Below are positions 34,321 to 44,419 of a stretch of 48,660 bases of DNA, piece after piece. The position numbers and the translations under genes were made by a program. Under the pieces are notes generated by a model. The model was not told where the DNA came from. It searched no databases and saw only the letters and a program-made list of their open reading frames with translations. This stretch comes from Beroe ovata (taxonomy: Eukaryota > Ctenophora > Nuda > Beroida > Beroidae): assembly GCA_946803715.1 (NCBI GenBank), contig CAMPET010000023.1, positions 331,353 to 380,012 of the forward strand. Direction: 5' to 3'. Each line of letters opens with the position of its first letter. The first letter of the stretch is position 1.

Positions 34321-36250
34321 TTACAGTCTGAAATGGGCCTTAGATTGTTCGCAATATTCCACCTTGTCAGGTTCCAGGTTCATTTCCCTCTCAGATTTCT
34401 TCCAGTTTGCCACATCAAACCAGCAGTACACTCCATATGCGCCCTTCGGCGCCTCCTTCCCCAGCGCCTTTGTGATCCAGATCTTCTCGGGGATGTAATA
34501 CATCCAGCCCCTGTTCTGTAGCTCCTGTATCGCCATGAGCTGTATCGTGGTACCGATATTGTTGTAGTACAACCAGAAGAGTAGGTCGTCACCGTACTTC
34601 TTTATCCGTTCTATCATGTTGATGTTGAGGCGGACCGATAGCCGGCGGTACTCCTGGGGCACACTCTGCTCCAGATGTTGCAGTCCACATGGCCGATCGG
34701 CCCACGGTGACTGGAATGTGCTGTGCAGGTTACCCTTACTCTGCAGATTCAGACCCAGGTCACACAGATCCATGCCAAGGGCGAACTTGATCAAGTTCGG
34801 ACAGGAGTCCTTGCTACGGATAAACGCCAGTAAACCCGCCATGCCGAACTGGTCTTTGCACATGGAGGGAGGAAAAGTGGGCAGGACTATGCTCGTGGAC
34901 GTCGGTTTGGAGGGTGGCAGTGGCATGGAGGCTGGTGTCACCTCAGGTTGCAGGGACGGCGTAACCTGTGACATGATCTCAGTCGGCAGGGTTTGCTGCG
35001 TGGAGATAGGATGAGGTGGTTTTGGGGCACCTGGCAAGGCAGGGAAATCCTCGTGCGAGATTTGGAATCCGGGAGAATTCTCGGGCTTTGATTGGCAGTT
35101 GGTGTTCGACACTTCCGAGTAGGTCTTGTTCCCGGGTACCGAGGACTTGTTGAAACCACCGTTTGAGGACGGCGTCGTGGTCATTCCGAAACCAGGGACA
35201 TTGTTTGACATTCCAGGGATTCCATCCAACCTCAGGCTGCTCAGTTGTTTTGTTGGGAGTGACAAGGTTGCTGCAGGTTGAAGAGACGGAAATTCGGACA
35301 GATCCAGACTCTCAGATGAGTCCAGAGCGGATGAAAATCCGCCTGAGTTAAAGGAAGAGTATCCGCCCGAGTTGTTTTGCATGCTGCTGTACTGCGACGA
35401 GTAGGGACCGTTGCTATTGCTCGACAACGAGTTGCCGAATATATGCGAAGACCCGCCCGTTGGTTGTTGCTGTTGAGATTGTTGCTGTGATCCGAAGAGA
35501 TGGGAAGACGGTTGGGAGGTGCCGCCGGTGAACGACCCCCCGGCCCCTACTGACCCGGAGGAGGGAGAAGTTGATCCGCCACTCCCGAGTATGCTCATGA
35601 TGTTGCTCCCGAAATTAGAACCGAACGAGTTACTCGCAAAGTTCGACGATGACAACGCATTTCCAAGTCCGGGGGAGAACTTCGAATTGATATTGGACGT
35701 TTGATTTGTTTGATGCGTCAGGAAACCGTTTGTTAGTCCCGCCTGTTGAGACAAGCCCCGATTAGGTCCTAAACTTGACGAACTATTGCTACTTTGACCG
35801 AGAGTCAATTGATTGAGTCTACTCGACGAAATGGATGTGGTTAGACCACCATTCGTTGTTCCGTACAGTTGTGAGTTGGACCGGCCCATGGACTGAAGAC
35901 TGGGGGAACTCATGCTGCTCGTCAAACCTGAGGTGGGAGGAATGAGGAACTGAGACAAAACCCAAAATAATTGATAAAATTAGTTGATAAAGAACTGTGA
36001 TCAGCAAACCTGATCACAACGCATTTGAATTTGCATACCCCCTGAACAAACCTGTGGAAGAGGGAAGGTTTGAACTGAGGGAGTAGGGCGTGGAGCGGCC
36101 GACCAGCGTATGGTGGAGAGAGGAGGGGTTTAGGTTATTATACAAACTGGACTGACTGGATTGACCGGACACTCGGAGAATAGGGTCGTCATTCCATCCT
36201 GATGCTTCCTTCTCCGTGCTTCTACCAAACATCAGCTTCTCACTAAGCTC
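34321..36250 (-). CDS. CNOT2: CCR4-NOT subunit 2 (5' end not resolved)
   Basis: CNOT2 is a scaffold subunit of the CCR4-NOT deadenylase complex in mRNA decay and transcription control. Two exons are clear: 36250-36052 and 35927-34321, joined in phase ('SSTG' to 'LTSSMSSPSLQS'). The first contains 'ELSEKLMFGRST', matching the conserved N-terminal LSEK...MFG motif. The long second exon has a Ser/Asn/Gly/Gln-rich disordered region with a short polyGln run, the conserved short motifs 'LDLSEFPSL' and 'ISHEDFPALPG', and the C-terminal NOT box from 'DQFGMAGLLAFIRSKD' through 'YGDDLLFWLYY' and 'IPEKIWITKALG' to 'YCWFDVANWKK'. The acceptor before 'ELSEK' implies a further 5' exon, but the 580-base space to CRNKL1 shows no certain one; an internal ATG lies at 36232. 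The C-terminus ends soon after the NOT box. Confidence 0.94.
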
Positions 36251-36833
36251 CTACAGTGATGCATGATATATGTTAAATGTATCGATCCTATATTCAGTGA
36301 GTATCATGTAACACTCACTACTCATTATCAATATCGGATGACTGCATTATCTGTCAATAAACACATGGTATCATGGTTATTCGTTTCACTTCATGATCAA
36401 TTAGAAGAAAATGTTCCGTTTGCCCTTAGAACAATCAAAGGCCAAAAGAGTTGTCAGACCAGATCTATCACAATACTATCGGATGTTTGATACTTAACAC
36501 TCGAAATTGGGGCTACGCTGGTTAATCTGGTGCTAGCTATGTGCAGGGTGATCTACTACAAGTGGCATCAGATAATTTGCCACAGCATTCAGAGATGGAG
36601 GAAAGGGGACCAGGAGAAAAGGAAGATGTACCATATAAACAAGATGAAGAGGTAGATCAGTGATACGCCAAGACATAAGAACTGGGGTTAAAAATCAGGT
36701 AATAATTTAAAAGATTGTCAAGAAACCCGGTCAAATAAATCATCACCACTCAATCGTCAACAACTTCACAAGTTTTCTTTTCTCTCTGAAAATAACAACA
36801 CTCTGAACAGTAATCCTCCTAGATGTGAAGCAC
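36251..36833. other. Spacer between CRNKL1 and CNOT2
   Basis: It should contain the CNOT2 first exon and promoter and the CRNKL1 3' UTR. I could not pick a first exon with confidence. Confidence 0.5.
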
Positions 36834-39663
36834 TCAATCCTGACTATCATCATCCCCTTCCTCCCCACTCTCACTCTCCTCTTCCACCTGCTGTTTCTTC
36901 CACATCTTGGCGTTCTGGAGCAATTTCATGTGGGCAGAGTTAGCCTCAGTATCGGGGAAAATGTAATCCCAATACTCCTCCCATCCTCCTTCCCCTCCCT
37001 CCTCGACATCTATCTTCCGCCTCTTCTTCACTCGGCGAGGCATCTTCCTCTTGATGGAGTCCTGGGTTTCAGGAGTACCATGGGCTGTTTCAAAGTCTCT
37101 CCAAGCCTCCAGACACAACACTCGTTCTTCTTTCTGTGTATCGGATTGCAGGGATCTGTCTGCTTCTGTGAATATGGCGCGAGCTAGTTTAGACTGGTCG
37201 ATGGACGCTTCAAAATTCGCGTACGAAATCCACACCTTGACATGTTTAGTCCGTTGAAGGAGTGATTTGTACAGCGCTCTTACACGCTCATGTTCTTCCT
37301 CGTCCACCTCGAAGTCGATGTAAGCTTTCCACAACACTTCCGGCATATCGAGAAGTGGTTGTTGGATTGCTAGATTGAATATAGCCCTTGCACGGTCAGA
37401 ATCACCGAGAATCGTCTCCAGCTCGGCAAACTTTATCCATGTGTTACAGTTCGACATGTCATGTTCGAGAAATTTCTCGTATATCTTCCGACACCGATCA
37501 AACTCGCGCATTTGGAGTTCCAGGTCTATGTACCCCTTGAAGAGTTTGGGTTTTGGACATTTGCCAATGGATGTTCCCATTATCTTGCGGGCATCAGGGA
37601 GATTTTTCTTCCGGATTTCAAACTGAGCGAACATCAACCAGATTTTACCGAATGTGAACTTTTTGTGAGGAATGATGTCCAAGCACGCCTTGTAAACGTC
37701 TCGTGTTTTATCGATATCCTCTGCCTCGAGTTCTTCGAATAGGGCATAATTGATCCACAGGTAAATGTAACGTCTCCACCCTTTTTTGGAGACAACCAAC
37801 GGAATATTTGCGATAGCTCGCTCGTACGTGTCTCTCACATCTTCCAAACTACCGTCTGCTTCCAACAATCGGAGCAAATCGAACCACGCATCGTAGTTGA
37901 GGGGATTGTGTTTGATTTCCGTCTCGTATTTGAATCGCCGCTTGTTGATAATCACGTCCTCGATGCCTCGTCGATCACCGAATTTCTTCTCGAAGATGGA
38001 GTAGTTTTTGAAGAGCTCGGGACATTGCTCCTTCGTGAGCTTCTCCAGAGCGTATTTGTAGATGCACCGAGCTCGCTCAAACTCTTTCTGCCCTTCCTCA
38101 AACCTGGTTTAACGAAATGAAATTATTCATATCCCATCTTGGCATAGAATAGCAAAATCTGAAATAATCTTAACAGTCTACACTGGTAAAATTGAAGCAC
38201 AGTTGAGACAGGAACCTTGCAAAACCAATGAACAGTCCTTCCTCCATATAATCCTCCCCAAAGAAGTCGACAGCCCTCTCAAAAACTTCCCTAGCACCAC
38301 CAATATTTCCGTGCTTTTCTTCAAACTTAGCAAACTTTATCCAATTCTTTACCTGTTATATGGCAGCGTGGTCAATATGAATCAAGCATTTTGACCGACA
38401 AAATCTAAGATCTAAAGTCTAACTGTAGGGTCTGTAATATACAGAGTTGACCAGTAGAATTTCTCACCGTGGGATGAACGAGTACAAATTTCTGGTATAT
38501 ATCTCTAGCCCGGTCAATCTCCTTATACCTCAACTCCATGTTGACATAACTGCTCCATGCTTGTTCCTCTGGTTCCCACTCCATCCATCGCTCAAACACC
38601 TACGATAACTGTGTGCGTCAAGTGATTCATCGTAATCTCGCTCAATACGTACATTTTATGAAAACTGAGATTTATGATTTCCCAGAATAGAAATACAGAT
38701 TCACGAAGCACGACCACATTGAACACCCCCAAAGTTACCTGTCTTGCTCCTGCCACGTTTTCTAGCATCTCCTCCATGTAAGTGTACTTATACCAGAACT
38801 GTGATACCCTCGGTAGGAGAGTAACTGCTCTATCCCACAAGTTTCGGGCGTGGTTCACCTGTCCAAGAAAACGTTTCGAAATCAGGGCAATTAAGTTGTG
38901 ACAAATATAATAGCAATTCATTATGTTATAAAAGGATTGCGTTAGTCACGCGTCAAATCATGACCTGTTTGTGTCGCATTTCCATTTCTGTATACTTTAA
39001 CCAAATGGGCAAACACCTGTGATCCACATCTAGAGCTCTCTCATACACGGACCTGTGACAGCGTAGTTTATTCAATCTCAAACAAGGCTGAAAATCAAAG
39101 CTCAAAAGGCAATTACAAAGTCACTAGAGATGGAATAGTCGAGTAAAACGATCAAGTTTACCTAGCTCTCTGATATTCCTGCTGTTCCTCTTCCCAGCGA
39201 GCATACTTTATCCAATTCACCATGACAGCCCTATACAGTAACTTCATGATAGTTCAAGATCAATGATCATGCATCTGTTCCCTCTACATTGAGTCACATG
39301 TGTGGAATGAAAAACATTGAAGAAATGGGAACCTATTTTTGCGAATATTGTCTTCAAATCCTTTTCTTTTCCGCATACGATACTCAGCTAACTCTGTAGG
39401 ATCTGTTATTTTTTGACGAGGTGGGGGTGCAACAATTTCTAGTTGTCGTTCTTTAGCTTCTCTAAGAAGTTGTTCAGCTGAAATGGAATTGAGTTTGAAG
39501 AGTGTGATAAACTGGGATTGAAATTGGCATGAGAAGGAATACTTCAGAAATGATATTAAGAACCTGTAATTTGTATAGCAGCAGGAAGCTTGTTTTTGAC
39601 TTTGCCAACATGCTTCCCACTTGCATTTGTGGGCCCAGACTTTATCTGTGGAGCCTCTGACAT
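36834..39663 (-). CDS. CRNKL1: Crooked neck-like pre-mRNA splicing factor (eight exons)
   Basis: CRNKL1 (yeast Clf1) is a HAT-repeat scaffold of the PRP19-associated part of the spliceosome. Exons in transcript order: 39663-39564, 39477-39333, 39230-39162, 39052-38965, 38858-38739, 38599-38468, 38352-38216 and 38103-36834, totalling 687 codons in frame, similar to the 687-residue vertebrate isoform. The N-terminus '[15 protein letters not shown]' and '[17 protein letters not shown]' is the conserved entry. HAT repeats follow: '[20 protein letters not shown]', '[20 protein letters not shown]', '[20 protein letters not shown]', '[20 protein letters not shown]', '[11 protein letters not shown]', '[20 protein letters not shown]' and '[14 protein letters not shown]'-like. 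The end has '[20 protein letters not shown]' and an acidic tail. Introns are 80-230 nt in the 5' half and absent from the last 1.27 kb. Confidence 0.97.
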
Positions 39664-40022
39664 TGCTTAGGAAAAGGCCATTAGCAATTCATTAGAACAC
39701 TAGACAGAGTACTGATCTTGATATTTGAAATGAACATTGAACAAGTGACAATAACTGATATACATGAGAATAGGCTGACAGGGGGCTGACATGATAATGT
39801 CACTCAAAATGATAAAGCTAATAATTCTGCTCAAAGGGGTCACGATTATTTTGCAGAACATTTCTGAAGTACAAAACATTTAACATACAAATAAATACAT
39901 ATTACAGATCCCTGTATAGTAGCTTTTGGGACTAACACCAAGAAGATAATACATGTCCTTAAGCAGTATATCCTGAAATAACTGAATTTAATTTAAAAAA
40001 ACCTAAAAGAAATTCAAGATGT

Positions 40023-40673
40023 TCATTTCTCTCCATACTTGTTTAACCACCACAAACAGGCCAAGGTACAGCCAGGGGGCTTGGGCTTTGATTCATCAAA
40101 GGCAAAAGATTCAATTTCATTTCTGTTAACTTCTACGACCTCAACAACTTCTCCTTCTTCAACTAATCCACCTCCCTGTGACACCCTATTGACATCTTTA
40201 ACGGAAGTGAAATAGATATGCTGCATTGCCCCACTCGTACCAACACCATTTACCAACTTGGTAATCTTCACCAAATCAGTTGCCTCCACTTTATACCCCG
40301 TTTCTTCTAAAACCTCAGACACAGCTATGTTGTCTGGTGAGTCATCCCTGTCGATTATTCCAGCACAGAGCTCCCATGTTTTACCAGATTCAGTAGAGAA
40401 TTCATTTTGAGGTACAGATACTGGAGACCACTCTAAACTTTTAGCGGCTTCTGAACGCACAAAGACAGCAGGTCTAAACTGACGCACAAATACAAATACT
40501 TTCCTATCAGTGTTATAGATCAACACAGCAACACTATCATGGGTCTTGGCAAGTTCCCATGATTTTTCCATGCCATTCAAAGTATATTTTAAGACATATG
40601 GGCGTAAGTATTTAGGGCTACTCAATGGCCCTAACCATGCATTTTTAATGACAGACATAATCTTCCTTTTCAT
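40023..40673 (-). CDS. NUDT14: Nudix hydrolase NUDT14 (UDP-sugar pyrophosphatase), intronless
   Basis: NUDT14 hydrolyses UDP-glucose (and ADP-ribose) in the cytosol. A single exon of about 216 residues starts at ATG 40673 (a second ATG at 40658 is also possible). Family matches: 'SPKYLRPYVLKYTLNGMEKS', 'KTHDSVAVLIYNTDRKVFVF', 'VRQFRPAVF', 'ELCAGIID', 'SGVGxxG'-like 'NGVGTSGAMQHIYFT', then 'GGGLVEEGEVVEVVEV'. The Nudix box spans 'GIIDRDDSPDNIAVSEVLEE' plus TGY. It keeps the metal-binding EVLEE core but has Asp for the first Glu and Ser for the Arg, a drift also seen in this subfamily. The lack of introns contrasts with adjacent CRNKL1, so it may be a retrocopy or have lost introns. The frame is intact, with conserved residues, so it is probably functional. 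Confidence 0.92.
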   Translation of the reverse strand: MKRKIMSVIKNAWLGPLSSPKYLRPYVLKYTLNGMEKSWELAKTHDSVAVLIYNTDRKVFVFVRQFRPAVFVRSEAAKSLEWSPVSVPQNEFSTESGKTWELCAGIIDRDDSPDNIAVSEVLEETGYKVEATDLVKITKLVNGVGTSGAMQHIYFTSVKDVNRVSQGGGLVEEGEVVEVVEVNRNEIESFAFDESKPKPPGCTLACLWWLNKYGEK

Positions 40674-41679
40674 TAATAAAGGGCAGATCTCCAACTTATC
40701 AGTTAATGGCAGATATGCAACCCTCAATCATAACATTCTTTCTCTGTGGCAATGAAGTGTTAAATTATGAATTGACTCTTCTGAATTAACTATCACATCA
40801 TGATTTCCTTGATGTGACCTGCATGTCAATGCATATAATGGACCAGTTAAAGATAACACCATCACCAGAATGAATGTTTTCCACGATCATAGTGGCAAAT
40901 TGAATTCTGATTCAATTTAATGTGATCATATGCAACCAAGAGAAAATGAACTATAGCAGCAGTGCTACTATACATATTGTGTGCAGCTGCAAAATGATTT
41001 AAGGACTTCTAGTTAAAATTCAAAAATGTCTTTTACGCATAACGCGCGGCGCGGCTGGCAGACGCGACGATGGTCCAAAATATGCATGAAATGTTTGGAA
41101 ATTTTAAACTTTAAATTGATAAATTTTTCTAACATTTAACAACTGTTATGGAAAGTACCGCTTCATATATAAAATGATTCGCATGATATTTCTTTTTCGT
41201 CGCGCCGCGCACAAATTTTGAATTGAATAAGCGAATAAATTTTCATAACAAAGCTATAGCTTTAGTCACATCAGTGATGGTAGGGAGTAACCCAAACAAA
41301 AGATATTGATCATTCATGGGATTAATTGTGCATCATATTGCTCTCAAGTAGTGGCTGGTATACAGTTTAATGCAGCTAATAAATGAAGCATCATCTAAAT
41401 TGTCATGAAGTTGAAGCAGTCAATTATTTCTATATTTGCATTCTTTTAATAATTGGTAGGATTATTCCCTACTCTTGCTGCCTGCTGCCTAAATTTCATC
41501 CCTTTGACTGCATGATCAGGGATAGATAATCAAATATTGCAATTCGATCGAGAGCTGAGATTCAATTTTGACACAGAAAATGATGAGATATTAGTTGGTT
41601 GTCTTGCTATATATATCTGGATTTGCACTGTGTGATATGTGATGGAATAACTGATCATACTTATATTCATCAGCTTAAT
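40674..41679. other. Divergent promoter region, NUDT14 / PRA1-family gene
   Basis: A head-to-head spacer without recognisable exons. It is AT-rich with two CG-rich islands at about 41042-41070 and 41208-41222 that look weakly complementary (GCGCGGCGCGG versus GTCGCGCCGCGC). Confidence 0.5.
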
Positions 41680-42334
41680 ATGGCAAATCAGATTCCTAGT
41701 GGATATCGTATCCTGCCGTTGAGGGGACTAAATGACATGCTGCTGCAAGCCAGATTTGCAGTTCCTGACATCAATGATACAGAAAAAATGAAAACAAGGA
41801 TGAAGATTAATTTGCTCTACTACCAGACTAATTACTTCTTATTCCTCATTGTTTGGCCTTATTTATTTGGGTGAGAGTTTCTATGTCACAACATGTTGGT
41901 ATCAAAGTTGTCTAGCTTTCTGAATAGTATAATATAAATCTCATTTCAAATTTCAGATTCCTACTCCCAGACTTCTTCTTGTATGGAATGGGATCACTGT
42001 TTGTGCTACCTGTGACACTTCTTGTGCTCTCAGCTGACAACATAAGACCATCAGCAGTTGCTCCTCAAACTATAACACTCTGTTTTGGGGCTCTCTGGTC
42101 AATTTTCATTGTTGCTACTGGACTCTGGACANTGTTTTAGCCCATGCTGCTGCTAGATACACCTCTCGACAAGACACATACCACTTCCACCACTCTCCAA
42201 TGAGCCATGTGTTGGGTTTCAGAGCATCCTCCACCATCAAGACCCGCACAATTCCTGCTCCTCCACCTGACTATAGGGAATATGAGCAGATCAGAGCTAA
42301 CACCTTGCCAAGGCGATCAACCACTGGTTCCTGA
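41680..42334 (+). CDS. PRA1 family membrane protein (PRAF2/ARL6IP5-like), frame broken at n
   Basis: PRA1-family proteins are four-helix ER/Golgi membrane proteins that bind prenylated Rabs and modulate trafficking or glutamate transporters. Exon 1 is 41680-41870, exon 2 41957-42334. The conserved core 'KINLLYYQTNYFLFLIVWPY' sits just before the first hydrophobic pair. Exon 2 encodes two more hydrophobic segments ('LYGMGSLFVLPVTLLVLSA' and 'LCFGALWSIFIVATGLW'), then 'VLAHAAARYTSR', matching the family's 'HAS/AxRxRN' region. The single n at 42132 breaks the frame: read literally it gives TGTTTTAG, while the conserved continuation needs one more base, so the n stands for at least two bases. About 189 residues in all. 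The tail differs from vertebrates and has Pro-rich 'PAPPPDYREYEQ'. Confidence 0.85.
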
Positions 42335-42632
42335 GAGGATCGTGTGACAGGAGAGGGATATGAGGAATGAGAAAACCAACAAGTTTGAGACATGGAAGCA
42401 CTGAGCTCAATCAGCCGTTAACATGAAGTAACTTTTCAATCTTTATATTATTCTTTTTGATTGAATCAGGGGTTAATATGTAAGAACTGAGGAAATCTTA
42501 CTTTATTTGTATAAAAATGGGAAATTTTTCATGCGATACAAATTTATTATTTATTTATTTCTCGTACAGTTATGCAAACGAATCATAATTTATTACTTTA
42601 TTAGCAAGATAGTAATTGTTGATCGTATCAAA

Positions 42633-42976
42633 ATGTCAGCCGAATCGTTATTGCAAAATCAACTGAAATCAGATAAGCCCAAGGTAAGGTGATTTGTGAT
42701 GAATCGGCCTATTTGATGATTGATCATTGATATTTAAGAATTTTGGTTTACACTTTTGAGTTTGATTCAATGAAAATTTAGAATCAGTAATGTTAGATTA
42801 TCTGTTTCAAAATAAGGACGTTTGTGTTCCAATTTAATATGTTAAACATGATATAGAAATTTTAGCGAGTCCTGTATCAGTTATTTACTCCATACTCTAT
42901 CATGAATCAGGCATTGTTACGATTTGTTTGAATATAGGCACACCATTCCCACAGCGATCTGAATTCACCATGTTAA
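42633..42976 (+). CDS. Spliced small ORF upstream of HIBADH (probable uORF)
   Basis: The exon 42633-42683 (ATG, 17 codons) ends at a strong donor (AAG|GTAAGG). The acceptor TATAG at 42937 opens a second exon that continues the frame for 12 codons to TAA at 42974-42976, making a 29-residue peptide 'MSAESLLQNQLKSDKPKAH...'. The second exon runs into the HIBADH start 28 bases later. The simplest reading is a two-exon 5' UTR with an upstream ORF that would reduce or regulate HIBADH translation. A separate micropeptide gene is possible. Confidence 0.45.
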
Positions 42977-43004
42977 CGAAATCATTTCATTCAGCTGATC
43001 AGCC

Positions 43005-43943
43005 ATGGCAGTAAGTATGAGACGGTTACTCCATCATCTCTCTACCCGGGCACTGAGCTCTGTGGGTTTCATCGGACTCGGCAACATGGGAGCGCCCATG
43101 GCCAGGAACTTGGTCAAAGCGGGGAAGCATGTAGTGGTGTACGATGTGATGGAGAGTTCAGTGGCTGGTCTGCAGGCTGCTGGTGCGGGAGTAGCTGCTT
43201 CCCCTGGTGAGGTGGCAGCATCTTGTGACGTCATCGTTACCATGGTACCGTCATCACCGCACGTGCAGGAGGTTTACACGGGAAACGGAGGGATCCTCTC
43301 CGCCCTGAAATCGGGCACTCTCTGTATTGACTCTAGCACTATCGATCCTGCTGTATCTAAAGAGATCAACGCCGCGGTTCAGGGTGCGGGCGCGCACTTC
43401 TACGACGCCCCTGTGTCGGGCGGCGTCCCTGCGGCGGAAAATGGCGCCCTCACCTTCATGGTAGGCGGGGACGAGGCGCGGTTCGGAGAGGTGAAATCGT
43501 ATCTCGATCACATGGGCGCTAACGTGATCCATTGCGGGGGTAACGGTAACGGGCTTGTTGTCAAGCTGTGTAACAATATGATGCTCGGAATCAGTATGAT
43601 AGGTGCTGCCGAGACTCTCAACATGGGTGTTAAGATGGGCATGGACAAGCAGCTGCTATCTCAGATACTGAGTAAGAGTACTGCCCGATGCTGGAGTATT
43701 GACATGTACAACCCCGTACCTGGGGTGCTGGAGGGGGTCCCTGCGTCACGGGACTATCAGGGCGGCTTTGGGGCTAGTCTCATGCTCAAAGATCTGGGAC
43801 TGGCTGAGCTGATGGCTGCGGCCGCAGGGACTGATTGTGTTCTCGGTGGGATGGCTAAGCAAATATACACAGATCTGTGTGAGGATGGGGAGCTGGCGGG
43901 GAAGGACTTTGGGGTAATTTACAAGAAACTTAGTGGTCAGTGA
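43005..43943 (+). CDS. HIBADH: 3-hydroxyisobutyrate dehydrogenase, mitochondrial
   Basis: NAD-dependent enzyme of valine breakdown in the mitochondrial matrix, oxidising 3-hydroxyisobutyrate to methylmalonate semialdehyde. A single coding exon of 312 residues, near the usual 330-336 with a short presequence 'MRRLLHHLSTRALSS'. The Rossmann fold is plain: 'VGFIGLGNMGAPMARNLVKA', then 'GKHVVVYDV'. The substrate-binding 'DAPVSGGVPAAENGALTFMV' lies at about 145-165, and the catalytic lysine is in 'GNGLVVKLCNNMMLG' at about 190. The C-terminal 'KDLGLAELMAAAAG' and 'KDFGVIYKKL' match the all-helical dimerisation domain. The start codon is followed at once by a donor-like GTAAGTATG (after ATGGCA), yet the uninterrupted frame encodes the expected presequence and fold. 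GC content is higher than in its neighbours. Confidence 0.95.
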   Translation: MAVSMRRLLHHLSTRALSSVGFIGLGNMGAPMARNLVKAGKHVVVYDVMESSVAGLQAAGAGVAASPGEVAASCDVIVTMVPSSPHVQEVYTGNGGILSALKSGTLCIDSSTIDPAVSKEINAAVQGAGAHFYDAPVSGGVPAAENGALTFMVGGDEARFGEVKSYLDHMGANVIHCGGNGNGLVVKLCNNMMLGISMIGAAETLNMGVKMGMDKQLLSQILSKSTARCWSIDMYNPVPGVLEGVPASRDYQGGFGASLMLKDLGLAELMAAAAGTDCVLGGMAKQIYTDLCEDGELAGKDFGVIYKKLSGQ

Positions 43944-43989
43944 TGACTTTATACTTTTGTAGATTTTCTGCGTGCTCAGCGTGTTATTG

Positions 43990-43995
43990 AATAAA
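43990..43995 (+). terminator. Polyadenylation signal AATAAA for HIBADH
   Basis: AATAAA 46 bases after the HIBADH stop, at typical distance. A second AATAAA lies near 44082. Confidence 0.7.
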
Positions 43996-44419
43996 AACAA
44001 AGGAGGGTGTATTGTTGTAAACTGTACAGAGATAAATTGTATTTTCAGAGCTCTCTTTTACCAATGAATACTATCAACCAACAATAAAATCAATTATAGT
44101 ACATACATAATCAGGGGGGTATGTAGCCCAAAAAAACCAAGGCCGACCCTACTTTTCCCATTCTTGGGCTAGGTTTTTTTTGGTTTTTTTTGGTTTTTTT
44201 AGGTTTTNTATACTTTGTAGGAATATTTAGATGATGTAGATTCAGAATTTCCATTGTATAAAGATATTTGTTACCATCACATGCTTCCATCTTGTTTGCT
44301 GTATATTCAGACTTCAGTATATTTATTGAAACTTAACCTGAAAACTCTGCAATGGTATTTTCATTCGACTCATTGGGTACTCGAATGGTACAATCGCAGA
44401 ATGGTTCCCAAGTTTACCC

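Noticed and set aside
40023-40673. Bacterial origin for the intronless Nudix gene
   Set aside because: Its residues match animal NUDT14 throughout; no sign of transfer beyond the missing introns.
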